A stretch of DNA of 8,464 nucleotides from contig JAFRLP010000368.1 in assembly GCA_017431185.1 (NCBI GenBank), positions 1 to 8,464 of the forward strand. The letters run 5' to 3'. Numbering within the stretch: the first letter of the stretch is position 1; each line of letters opens with the position of its first letter. The translations under genes and the position numbers were made by a program. The notes beneath the pieces were generated by a model. It was given only the letters and a program-made list of their open reading frames with translations. It did not search any database and had not been told where the DNA came from. The stretch comes from Victivallales bacterium (GTDB taxonomy: Bacteria; Verrucomicrobiota; Lentisphaeria; Oligosphaerales; Oligosphaeraceae). Shown piece after piece: positions 1-7,841 of this stretch.

Positions 1-3000
1 GAAGTGAAGCAACTGTATATGGCCCATGCCAAGAAGGCGGAGGCCGTGGCGGAGGCCACCATCCCCAGAGCCGACGTCCAGGTCAGGATTGATGGAAGAC
101 TTGAAAAGGGCGAATGGGATGATGCAAGCAGGCTTCCCCTGGCGATGATGATTTCATCCAGGCTGATGTACACCAGGCAGGCGGCATGGGTCATGCTGAA
201 GAACGACGGCGACAATCTGCTGGCGGCCTTTGAAATCGAGGGGCGCATAACCGAGAACAAGGCAAAGCCCAACGCCAGGACAAGCACGTTCAGCCTGGCG
301 ACCTTGGCGGAACTGGATGTCGCAGTTCCTGGCGGAAAGAACCTGCAGTATTTCATATATCCAAACGGCGCCTGGGCCAAACTCGTCGGCCCGAAGGCCA
401 ACTGGAATGCCGAAACACGTATGAAAAGCGCCGCCTGCGTCACGGAAAAGGGATGGACCGCAGAGCTTTCCATTCCGTTGTCGGAACTGGAGTTGACCTC
501 GGATGTGCTGAAGGCCAATTTCGGAATCCGCAGGGAAGACCAGGACATCGAGATGGCGGATGACCGCTGGCTGGCCTGGAACGCCTCAGGCAAGGGAACG
601 ACGTTCCTTTCCATGGCCGAAAATCTGGCTTTGGACGCCCCCGCCGTCCGTGTGGAATCGCTGGGTTACCTGGAGAATGGGCTTGTCTCCTTCTCGGCAT
701 CGCAAGGAGTTTCCCTGACGGTGAAGGACCTGGTGGAGGGCACACAGAAAAAATATGAAAGCCAGACCAATGACAAATTGCCCTGGGCTGGAATGAGCGA
801 GGTTTCAATCAAAGGCAAAGGCATCAGTTGGACAGGCAATGTGCTCATAAAGGAGCTGGCTTCGCTCAAGACTGTCTGCCACGGAAATGACAGAATCATA
901 GATTTTGAGATTTCACTGCTGGAGGGGGACCGCAAGCTTGAGAAGGCTCTACGGGAGGGCACCCTGCTGGCCAGGATTTCCCTCACCGACAAGCAGAACA
1001 GGACGATTGCCGGGCGCGAGGCAACCCTGAGGTCCGTCAAGACGCTGCTGACCCTTCCCTTCCCCAAATTGGACGTGGGGTATTACCAGTTGAACCTGAA
1101 CATATCCGGCGAGGGGGTCAATTTCAGCGCCAGCAGGAAATTCGGCGTGCCCGAAATGGATTTCATCGGAACACGCGAAGGGCTGGACGAGGTTGTGCCG
1201 TTCCCGTGGACAAAGCCAAGCAGGGAGGGGGAGACCGTCCAGACCAATTTCCACAGGTACGATTTCGGCGGCAAGGTGTTTCCCGCAAAGGCCTGGAGTT
1301 TCGGGCAGCCGGTATTGGAGGGCTCCTCGGACTTCTACGTGACGGTTGATGGCGCCCCCACCACGTTTGTCGCCGTCGATGGGGAGAGGCACGAGGACAC
1401 CTACGAGTCCCTGGTCTCGGCGGGGCGATTGAAATCCGCCGATGGCACGGTGCTCCTCACCTGGAAACGCGTCATCGAGTATGACTCCCTGGTCAGGGTG
1501 GACTTCTCCATTGAGCCGACGGACAAGCCCGTCATGCTTGAGAATTTCGGAATTGAATTCACGATGCCCGAGGAGGCGGCCAGAATCGCGCTGACCCCCT
1601 CCATAGAAACCGCCTGGGAAAAGTCCGCCTCTGTGGTCACGGGGGAATTCTTCATCGGGGCGACAGGCAAAAGGGGCTTTGCCGTGTTCACGGACAACAA
1701 TGCCAACTATGTCTTCCCCAAGGACGGCAGGCCCTTTCGGATGACCAGGCAAAAGGACGGCGGCGCAAGAGTCGGGGTCAGTTTCATCACCGGAAAGGCG
1801 CAACTCGCACGAAAGGCGGAATATACGCTGGCCGTGATGGCGACTCCCGGCAAGCCGCCCAGGGAGGACTGGCGGCGGCTCCACGGCGAAGGCTGGCTGG
1901 CGTACAAGGGACAGAACATGGCCGTGCGCGGCTGGAGCCACGAGAAGAGGCAGATCGGCTTCTACCGCTGCAACTACATGGCGTGGCCCGCCGACCCGGA
2001 CTCGACCCTGAAGAACATCCAGGACTACCGCAGACGGGGCATCGACTGCATCCCCTACAGCACAAGCAACATGATTCCGGACGAGAATCCGCTGTACGAC
2101 TATTTCGCGAAGGACTGGGAACGGGCATATCACGGCGAGGCGCCGATTTCATCGCCGGGCACGGACTTTGACGGAACCAAGTTCCACCTTTTCGTCCCCG
2201 TCTGCCAGAATGTGCCGCAATACCGCGACTATCTCTGCCACTACACCGCCAGGAACATGGACAAATTCGGCTACATGGGGATTTATTTTGACGCCGGCGG
2301 GACGACCATGACCAACAGGACATTCAACCTGGTTGAAAGGGAGAGGGTCCTCACGCCGGAGCGTCCCGTCGAGGTCATCAACATCTTCGGCACACGAGAA
2401 CTGTACAAGCGCCTCTACAAACTGATTAAGAAGCGCTATGCAAAAGGGTATCTCTACATCCACAACTGGAGGAATTTCCACCCTGCTTTCATGAGCTTTG
2501 TGGACATGGCGAATCCGGGCGAGGAGTTCATGCACTCCTTCCCCGTCAACAACAACGTCTATATGAACGACAAAGAGTTTTCGTCGCCAGGGCTCTGGAG
2601 GTACAACTACAACAGCGAGACGATGGGCGTGGCGATGCAGTTCTTGTCCGGACTCAGTTTCCATCCGAGGATCAAGGAGTGGTTCAAGCGCGGACTTTAT
2701 GGCAACAAGGAGGTCATGGCCGAGATGTTCGACGCCGGAAAATCCATGCTTGCCATGTGCCTGCTGCACGACGTGCCGCTCAGCGGCGCGGGCTATCCTC
2801 CCATCCAGGGGCTTTGGGAGACGCTCGACAGGCAGGGGATTTCCTCCGCCGCATTCCATCCGCACTGGGAGCAAAAGGAACTCGGGACGGACAATGCGGC
2901 CGTCGTCGTCTCATATTATGCCTGGAAGGACTCCGGACGCAGGCTGATTGTGCTGGGCAACCTGAAGGACGCTCCAGCGACAGTCAGGCTTTCGGGCACG

Positions 3001-3099
3001 GCGGGGCAGTTGTCCGAGGCCTGGCCAGGCAACGCGGCCTTCAGCGCGGACTCCATTCAAATCGAGGGGTACTCCTTCAGGCTACTGGAAGAAAAGTGA
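1..3099 (+). CDS. CBM9-like / TIM-barrel glycoside hydrolase-like protein (5' partial)
   Basis: This is a large predicted carbohydrate-active enzyme; its substrate is unknown. The frame is open to the first base. A GTG at position 4 is possible, but no ribosome site or signal peptide is visible, so the true start probably lies upstream. Counting from that GTG, residues 25-212 resemble a CBM9-like carbohydrate-binding beta-sandwich (IDG at 29-31, GEWDDA at 36-41, GWTAELSIP at 150-158). Residues of about 398-620 resemble the central beta-sandwich of DUF6067/GH123-like proteins (PFPWTKP at 399-405, YDFGG at 419-423, EYDSLVRVDF at 492-501). Residues of about 640-950 look like a TIM barrel, with YFDAGG at 761-766 and FVDMANPGEEF at 832-842; D763, D834 and E840/E841 are candidate active-site acids. 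The last 80 residues look like a C-terminal beta domain. The fold call is fairly safe; the family assignment is from memory and moderate. It abuts the next gene, so they are probably one operon. Confidence 0.8.
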   Translation, partial: EVKQLYMAHAKKAEAVAEATIPRADVQVRIDGRLEKGEWDDASRLPLAMMISSRLMYTRQAAWVMLKNDGDNLLAAFEIEGRITENKAKPNARTSTFSLATLAELDVAVPGGKNLQYFIYPNGAWAKLVGPKANWNAETRMKSAACVTEKGWTAELSIPLSELELTSDVLKANFGIRREDQDIEMADDRWLAWNASGKGTTFLSMAENLALDAPAVRVESLGYLENGLVSFSASQGVSLTVKDLVEGTQKKYESQTNDKLPWAGMSEVSIKGKGISWTGNVLIKELASLKTVCHGNDRIIDFEISLLEGDRKLEKALREGTLLARISLTDKQNRTIAGREATLRSVKTLLTLPFPKLDVGYYQLNLNISGEGVNFSASRKFGVPEMDFIGTREGLDEVVPFPWTKPSREGETVQTNFHRYDFGGKVFPAKAWSFGQPVLEGSSDFYVTVDGAPTTFVAVDGERHEDTYESLVSAGRLKSADGTVLLTWKRVIEYDSLVRVDFSIEPTDKPVMLENFGIEFTMPEEAARIALTPSIETAWEKSASVVTGEFFIGATGKRGFAVFTDNNANYVFPKDGRPFRMTRQKDGGARVGVSFITGKAQLARKAEYTLAVMATPGKPPREDWRRLHGEGWLAYKGQNMAVRGWSHEKRQIGFYRCNYMAWPADPDSTLKNIQDYRRRGIDCIPYSTSNMIPDENPLYDYFAKDWERAYHGEAPISSPGTDFDGTKFHLFVPVCQNVPQYRDYLCHYTARNMDKFGYMGIYFDAGGTTMTNRTFNLVERERVLTPERPVEVINIFGTRELYKRLYKLIKKRYAKGYLYIHNWRNFHPAFMSFVDMANPGEEFMHSFPVNNNVYMNDKEFSSPGLWRYNYNSETMGVAMQFLSGLSFHPRIKEWFKRGLYGNKEVMAEMFDAGKSMLAMCLLHDVPLSGAGYPPIQGLWETLDRQGISSAAFHPHWEQKELGTDNAAVVVSYYAWKDSGRRLIVLGNLKDAPATVRLSGTAGQLSEAWPGNAAFSADSIQIEGYSFRLLEEK

Positions 3100-3105
3100 T
3101 TGACG

Positions 3106-5292
3106 ATGAACGCAGATGAACTCCCGAAAGGGCCTTTTCCCAAGGCGATTGATTTCCCTCATTTCCCGACTCCGTTCCAGGCCGTGATCTGGCGGAACTG
3201 GGGACTTGTGCCGCCAGAACGGCTTTGCCGCATTCTTGAATGCTCGCAAGGACAGCTGCGCGACGCCGCGGAGTCGCTGGGACTTGACCCGGAATTGCCG
3301 GTGGACCCGATGTGGCTGAAGCGCTCATGCAACACTCTCATCCGCGCAAACTGGCATCTGCTTCACTATGACCAGCTCCTGACTTTGCTGGATTGGACGG
3401 CGGAGGAGTTCTCCAATCAACTGCAATGGGACGACTTTCTGTGGGCCAAGCTGGGATTTCTGAAACCGGACTGCGCCCGTCCCGTGTACCGGGAACTGAC
3501 GGCGGACGAAAAGGGGAGGACTCTCTGGCTCAGGCAGGTCGTCCAAAGGCATTTCCCAGGAGACGAGATGAGGAAGGCTCCCACGCCCTTCCGATTTTAT
3601 GACGGACTGCCTGACTGGGCGCCGGAAAAGCCGTCGGGCGTTTCAGAGGGGCTTCGCCTGGTGTACTCCTATTCCGCCCGGTATGGGGACCCGCTGCTTG
3701 ACCCGGGCCTTGACCCATATCCCGACTGTCTCCTGGCTGCGCTCAGCAGGAAGAACATCAACGCCATCTACCTGCAGGGGGTCCTGATGCAGCTCTCCCC
3801 TTTCGGGGACTTGCCCGAGATTTCGGCTGGATATGAGACGCGGCTTGAAAATCTGAACAGGCTGATTGAAAGGGCGGCCCGCTTTGGAATCAGCGTGTTC
3901 CTTTACATGAATGAGCCGCGTGGCTTCTCAAGGGAGATTCTGCAAAAGCATCCTGAACTGCGGGAGAAATACTCCTCCCCGATGGACCCTGGCTTCGACA
4001 CCATCGGCATGTGTACATCCAAGCCCGCCGTCCGAAAACACCTGAGGGAAAGCGTCCGCTTCCTTGCGGAGAGGGTTCCTGGCCTGGCGGGCGTGTTTCT
4101 CATTGTCTGCTCGGAGAATCCAACCAACTGCTGGAGCCATTCCGGCGCCGTCACCACCAACTGCCCCGAATGCAGGGAAAAGGGCGCTCCGGCCGTCTTT
4201 GCCGATGTTTTTGCCATCATCGCCGAGTCGCTCCATTCCGTCAACCCCGCCATCAAGGTCTTGTGCTGGGACTGGGGCTTCTACCACAATGAATGGAAGC
4301 AGGAGGTCATACGTCTGATGCCCCGTGACACAAGCCTCCTGTGTACAAGCGAAAACAGCGCGCGTACCTGCATCGGCGGCATTGAAAACCGGATTGCGGA
4401 CTATTCCATCTCGCAGCCTGGCCCCAGCGAGGTCTCGATGGCGGAGTGGAAACTGGCGAAGGAGCGGGGGCTGGGTTGCGTGGCCAAGGTGCAGCTTTCC
4501 AATTCCTGGGAACTTTCGACCGTGCCGTACATCCCCGCGACCTTCCTGGTGGAGGAGCATTTGGAAAGGCTCAGGAAACTGGGCATAAACGACTTTGTGA
4601 TAAGCTGGACGCTTGGTGGATGGCCCTCGCCCAATATGGAACTTCTGACCAAGACACATGACCAGATGGTCGAGGACAATTTCGGGGCGGGCGCCGTCAA
4701 ATCCATATCCAGGGCGCTGAAGGGATTCAGCGAGGCCTTCCGGAACTACCCGTTCAGCCAGTCCGTGGTTTACCACGCGCCGCATAATGCGGGACCGAAG
4801 GAACTTCTGTTCACGGCCCCCACGGGATATGCGGCGACCATGGTTGGCTTTCCCTACGACGACCTGAAACGACAAAGCATTCCCTACCCCGAGGACGTCT
4901 TCGAGAACCAGTGGAGAATCCTCACGGAAAAGTGGCGGGATGACGGTCTGCTTCCGCTGGAGGAGGCCAGGCAGGACATTGCGCCGCAATACATGGAGGC
5001 CTATCGGGAACTGTGCAACTTCGCCAGGGCCTGCTGGTGCCATTTCCGCAGCGCCTACTGCCAGGTGGCCTGGAACCGCAGAAGGGACAATCCCGCCATT
5101 CTGCCGAAACTGGACTTGGCATCCATTGTCAAGGAGGAAATCTCGCTGGCCAAACAGCTTCTCGCCTTGACCTTCGAGGACTCCAGGATTGGATTCGAGG
5201 CGACGAACCACTATGCGTATTCGCCAAACGACCTGAGGGAGAAGGTGCTGAACTGCGAATGGCTGCTGGATTATATGCTCCGGACGCGCTAG
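3106..5292 (+). CDS. Cytoplasmic TIM-barrel glycosidase-like protein with duplicated N-terminal helical module
   Basis: A protein of 728 residues, likely a glycoside hydrolase; exact family and substrate are not recognised. ATG at 3106 is chosen, but TTG at 3100, directly after the upstream stop, is a serious alternative because GGAAG at 3087-3091 sits 8 bases before it. No signal peptide or membrane segment is seen, so it should act in the cytoplasm, perhaps on an imported oligosaccharide. Residues 29-51 and 80-102 form two related helical units (NWxL...L...L), described in the findings. From about residue 190 a TIM barrel follows, with a strand ending in CSEN (335-338), a CPEC pair (353-356) just after it, CWDWGF (387-392) and SWTLGGW (500-506). 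The S-E-N then C-x-x-C arrangement recalls GH20- and DUF4838-like barrels. E337 is a candidate catalytic acid. The C-terminal 150 residues are mostly helical. It is probably co-transcribed with the preceding gene. Confidence 0.8.
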   Translation: MNADELPKGPFPKAIDFPHFPTPFQAVIWRNWGLVPPERLCRILECSQGQLRDAAESLGLDPELPVDPMWLKRSCNTLIRANWHLLHYDQLLTLLDWTAEEFSNQLQWDDFLWAKLGFLKPDCARPVYRELTADEKGRTLWLRQVVQRHFPGDEMRKAPTPFRFYDGLPDWAPEKPSGVSEGLRLVYSYSARYGDPLLDPGLDPYPDCLLAALSRKNINAIYLQGVLMQLSPFGDLPEISAGYETRLENLNRLIERAARFGISVFLYMNEPRGFSREILQKHPELREKYSSPMDPGFDTIGMCTSKPAVRKHLRESVRFLAERVPGLAGVFLIVCSENPTNCWSHSGAVTTNCPECREKGAPAVFADVFAIIAESLHSVNPAIKVLCWDWGFYHNEWKQEVIRLMPRDTSLLCTSENSARTCIGGIENRIADYSISQPGPSEVSMAEWKLAKERGLGCVAKVQLSNSWELSTVPYIPATFLVEEHLERLRKLGINDFVISWTLGGWPSPNMELLTKTHDQMVEDNFGAGAVKSISRALKGFSEAFRNYPFSQSVVYHAPHNAGPKELLFTAPTGYAATMVGFPYDDLKRQSIPYPEDVFENQWRILTEKWRDDGLLPLEEARQDIAPQYMEAYRELCNFARACWCHFRSAYCQVAWNRRRDNPAILPKLDLASIVKEEISLAKQLLALTFEDSRIGFEATNHYAYSPNDLREKVLNCEWLLDYMLRTR

Positions 5293-5316
5293 CGCGCCAG
5301 AACTCCTTTGTTGCCG

Positions 5317-5334
5317 CCGCAAAAACCGCAAAAA
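5317..5334. repeat. Short tandem repeat, two 9-bp CCGCAAAAA units
   Basis: Two perfect adjacent copies of CCGCAAAAA (5317-5325, 5326-5334) are followed by CCGC, the start of a third. They lie just upstream of the palindrome and candidate promoter before the LacI-type gene. Function is unknown; it may be chance or a phased A-tract. Confidence 0.4.
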
Positions 5335-5338
5335 CCGC

Positions 5339-5366
5339 TCGCTTGATTTGTGGTAGCCTCAAGCGA
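5339..5366. promoter_or_regulatory. Gapped palindrome, candidate operator upstream of the LacI-type gene
   Basis: TCGCTTGA (5339-5346) and TCAAGCGA (5359-5366) are perfect 8-bp inverted arms separated by 12 bp. The element covers the candidate -35 region of the regulator gene 50 bp further on, which fits autoregulation. Typical LacI-family operators have closer half-sites, so binding by this regulator is inference. As an RNA hairpin it lacks a following T-run, so a terminator for the upstream operon is less likely. Confidence 0.4.
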
Positions 5367-5375
5367 ATGTATATT
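5348..5375 (+). promoter_or_regulatory. Candidate promoter for the LacI-type regulator
   Basis: TTGTGG (5348-5353) and TATATT (5370-5375) are separated by 16 bp. The -10 is good and the -35 mediocre. It lies 40 bp before the ATG at 5416 and overlaps the gapped palindrome at 5339-5366. It implies the regulator can be transcribed separately from the two enzyme genes upstream. Confidence 0.4.
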
Positions 5376-5415
5376 AAGGGGCAGGGCATGAAAACGTGGG
5401 CAGGCGCAATCCACA

Positions 5416-6393
5416 ATGGTTACCATCAAAGACATAGCCGCGGCGGCGGGCGTTTCGCACACCACCGTGTCAATCGTCCTCAATGGACGGTCGCGTGAAT
5501 GCAAAATCAGCGACGCCAGGGCGGCGAAGATACTTGAATTGGCCAGCAGGATGGGATATCTTCGGAATGAAATCGCGCACTCCTTCAGCCAGGGTGTGTC
5601 AAAAATCATAGGTGTGATCATTCCTGACACGGCAAGCGAATACAGCGGAAGGCTGCTCTATGGCATATCGCAGTGCGCCAATATGCACGGCTATATGATC
5701 AAACTGTTCTATATGCCGCAGGACCCTGCGCTGCTTGTCAAGCAGCTTGTCGGGCAGCGCGTGGCGGGGGTAGTCACATACGACTTGTCATCACCCGTTC
5801 TGCACAGGCAACTCCATGAGGGGCTTGCCAGATTCGGCATCCCCCTCTGCGTTGCGGCGGGAAACAGCCCCGTTGAAAGCGGACTCCGGGTCTTTTCTGA
5901 CCTGGTGGACGGCTGCACCCAGGCGCTCCGGCATTTCATGGAACAGGGGCATTGCCAGGTCTCCCTGCTTTCCCAGCAGGGCGGTTTCGCTCACTGGAGC
6001 ACTTACATCCTGGAGCATTACAATGCCGTGGCGAAAAAAATGTCGTTCAAGACAATTCGGACTTGCCGGGGCATAGACGAATTCTTGAGGAAACCGACTT
6101 CCGCATTGTTCTGCGTGTCCGACTTTGTCGCATTGAATGCAATCATGACTTTGAGGAAGGCCGGTCTTCATGTGCCAGCCGACGTCTCCGTCATCGGGCT
6201 TGGCAATCTTTCGTTTGGCGTGTTTTCAAATCCAACGCTGACCACGATTGACGAACAGCAGGACAGCATGGGAAAATTCGCGCTTGAACTCCTGCTTCGG
6301 CAGATAGAGCAGAAGAATTTGAGTGACTTCAGCGTTGGTTTTCCCATGAGGCTTCTCATCAGGGAGTCAACGGCGCCGCCCAACTCAAAATGA
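5416..6393 (+). CDS. LacI-family transcriptional regulator
   Basis: A DNA-binding repressor or activator of the LacI/GalR family, 325 residues, slightly short for the family. The N-terminal helix-turn-helix is clear (IKDIAAAAGVSHTTVSIVLNG, residues 4-24), followed by the linker GYLRNEIA and a periplasmic-binding-protein-like sensor domain from residue 64 (IIGVIIPD). The C-terminal lobe carries the usual signatures: a CVSDFVALNA segment, GLHVPADVSVIG, and NPTLTTI. In the hinge helix the leucine that normally enters the minor groove is replaced by phenylalanine (F57). The usual IGFDD reads IGLGN. The ATG start is firm because the HTH begins at once; the ribosome site is weak (GGGCAGG about 12 bases upstream). 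Its ligand is unknown, but its position suggests control of the two carbohydrate enzymes upstream and perhaps itself. Confidence 0.93.
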   Translation: MVTIKDIAAAAGVSHTTVSIVLNGRSRECKISDARAAKILELASRMGYLRNEIAHSFSQGVSKIIGVIIPDTASEYSGRLLYGISQCANMHGYMIKLFYMPQDPALLVKQLVGQRVAGVVTYDLSSPVLHRQLHEGLARFGIPLCVAAGNSPVESGLRVFSDLVDGCTQALRHFMEQGHCQVSLLSQQGGFAHWSTYILEHYNAVAKKMSFKTIRTCRGIDEFLRKPTSALFCVSDFVALNAIMTLRKAGLHVPADVSVIGLGNLSFGVFSNPTLTTIDEQQDSMGKFALELLLRQIEQKNLSDFSVGFPMRLLIRESTAPPNSK

Positions 6394-6429
6394 CTTCCGC
6401 CTGATTGCGCTGTTGTGACATGACGGGTG
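6394..6429. other. Convergent intergenic gap with a weak hairpin
   Basis: The 36 bp between the two converging stop codons hold only a small inverted repeat, ATGAC at 6420-6424 with GTCAT at 6429-6433, which overlaps the ATPase stop. The stem is 5 bp and no T-run follows on either strand, so I do not call it an intrinsic terminator. Confidence 0.4.
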
Positions 6430-7797
6430 TCATCTGACGCCGTTCCCCAAATCGGAGAAATCCGCCTTGAAAAAAAACTGGTCAGGCAGTTCTTTTTTTT
6501 GCAGGAACATGAGCATATAGATAGGGAGATAGGTGATTTTGCCTGCCCGTCTGACATTGGCTCCGCAGAAGACGAATCCTTCGCTGACATGATAATCCGC
6601 AAGGTTCAGTACATTGTCCATGGCGTTGTGGCGGTAGTAGTCCTTGCCTGACTTGATTTCTATGGGCAAGACTTTTCCGCCTTCCTCTATCAGAAAATCC
6701 AGTTCGCCGAATTTCTTGCTGTTGTAATAATACAGGGCAAAGCCATGGGCGGTCAGTTCCTCTGCCGTGGCATTTTCATAGATGGAACCGAAGTTGATTG
6801 TGGTTTCATGCCGCAAAATCCTCAATTGAATCCCGTTGCCGTACTGTGCCGCAAGCAGACCGATGTCATTGGAGAAGAGTTTGAACAGATTCTTTGATTT
6901 GGAAAGAACGAGGGGGACCTTTGGCTCATCCACCACATTGACGGGAAGCGCCACCCCTGCGTTTTTCAGCCAAAGAAAACTGTCGTAATATTTGTCGAAA
7001 CGTGCCTTTTCATGTAGGCTTTTGAGGATAAACCGCTTGTTTTTCGCGTTCAATTCGCTAGGAATCAGGTCAAAGATTTCGTTCAGGTACAGTCGGTTTT
7101 GCTCGTCGTACTTGGAAATGTCATGTCGGTACAGGCGAAGAATCGCGTTCTGCTCGTCCGCGACCCGACGCAGATTTTTGGTTTGCAGATAGGTGGAGAC
7201 GGCGGCGGGCATCCCGCCCACGATGAGATACAGGTCGAACAGCTGCATGATTCGCTCGTGGATATAGGCGTCCACAGGCGTTTTCGTCTCAAAGGAGTGG
7301 CGCAATGAGTCGAGCACTTGTGTTCCCACGCCGTTGGCCCGCGCGAATTCCTCGAAGTCCAGAGGATACATCTGCGCTATGTCCATGTAACCGACTGGGA
7401 CGGAGGCAATGTCGCGCAATGTGGTTCCCAGCAGGGAGCCGCTGAGTATGTAGTCATATCTGCCATCCTGCACAAGATATTTGATTTGCGTAATCAGTTC
7501 ACGGCATTCCTGAACTTCGTCGAAGAAAATCAGCGTCTTTCCGGGAACCATCTTGTCGCCGAACAGGGCGGACAGACGCAGAAGAATCTCCTCGGCGCTT
7601 TTGGCGTCTGAAAAAACCGAGATGTAGTCTCTGTTCTCTATGAAGTCTATCTTGATGAAATTCTCATAGCGCGCTTTGCCGAATTCCTCCACAATATAAG
7701 ACTTGCCGACCTGACGTGCGCCGACGATCATCAGCGCTTTGCCAGGCCTGCCCTTGTAAAAATCTTCGATTCTTCGGTAGATTTTTCGTTGAAGCAT
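6430..7797 (-). CDS. AAA-family ATPase with C-terminal DUF4143 domain
   Basis: A protein of 455 residues of the AAA_14 + DUF4143 family, common in bacteria and archaea, often transferred, with no firmly established role. The P-loop reads GARQVGKS (residues 26-33), Walker B is LIFFDE (89-94), and a sensor-like LSGSLLG follows (118-124). The C-terminal domain has the PD-(D/E)xK-like pattern ELDFLI (D367) then PIEIKSGK (E380, K382), which is the normal DUF4143 signature, so the protein looks intact. I chose ATG at 7797. The frame opens at a GTG at 7851, but that codon lies inside the promoter spacer, so it is unlikely to be translated; no strong ribosome site precedes 7797. Sampled lines of this gene are about 40-43% GC against 53-67% in the glycosidase genes, which suggests foreign origin. 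It converges on the LacI-type gene and is probably unrelated to it. Confidence 0.92.
   Translation of the reverse strand: MLQRKIYRRIEDFYKGRPGKALMIVGARQVGKSYIVEEFGKARYENFIKIDFIENRDYISVFSDAKSAEEILLRLSALFGDKMVPGKTLIFFDEVQECRELITQIKYLVQDGRYDYILSGSLLGTTLRDIASVPVGYMDIAQMYPLDFEEFARANGVGTQVLDSLRHSFETKTPVDAYIHERIMQLFDLYLIVGGMPAAVSTYLQTKNLRRVADEQNAILRLYRHDISKYDEQNRLYLNEIFDLIPSELNAKNKRFILKSLHEKARFDKYYDSFLWLKNAGVALPVNVVDEPKVPLVLSKSKNLFKLFSNDIGLLAAQYGNGIQLRILRHETTINFGSIYENATAEELTAHGFALYYYNSKKFGELDFLIEEGGKVLPIEIKSGKDYYRHNAMDNVLNLADYHVSEGFVFCGANVRRAGKITYLPIYMLMFLQKKELPDQFFFKADFSDLGNGVR
6470..6500. terminator. Candidate bidirectional intrinsic terminator inside the ATPase 3' end
   Basis: An A8 run (6470-6477) leads into AACTG (6476-6480), a 6-base loop, CAGTT (6487-6491), C, then T8 (6493-6500). 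On the plus strand this is a hairpin followed by a T-run, 77 bp after the LacI-type stop codon. On the minus strand the A-run becomes the T-run. The core stem is short with two G/C pairs, though flanking A/T pairs could extend it. It lies within ATPase codons (QKKELPDQFFF), so base composition there may also be due to coding. Confidence 0.35.
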
Positions 7798-7841
7798 GAG
7801 TCTAAGCGTTTTTTCGGAATACCTGTAGATGAACAAAGAAT

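Noticed and set aside
949..2874. Long minus-strand open frames opposite the first enzyme gene
   Set aside because: They are arginine-, proline- and glycine-rich shadows of a high-GC coding strand, and the plus-strand frame has clear domain structure.
3928..5331. A 467-codon minus-strand open frame opposite the second enzyme gene
   Set aside because: No recognisable motifs and composition typical of an antisense shadow; the plus-strand protein has coherent barrel motifs.
5388..5498. Small plus-strand frame from ATG 5388, preceded by AAGGGGCAGGG
   Set aside because: The ribosome-site-like sequence is attractive, but the 36-residue product overlaps the HTH of the LacI-type gene out of frame and looks non-protein-like. 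A leader peptide cannot be excluded, but nothing else supports it.
6470..6477. Programmed -1 frameshift at the A8 run of the ATPase
   Set aside because: An in-frame A-AAA-AAA heptamer is present on the minus strand, but the following hairpin is weak and too close, and the site is at the extreme C-terminus with no known extended product.
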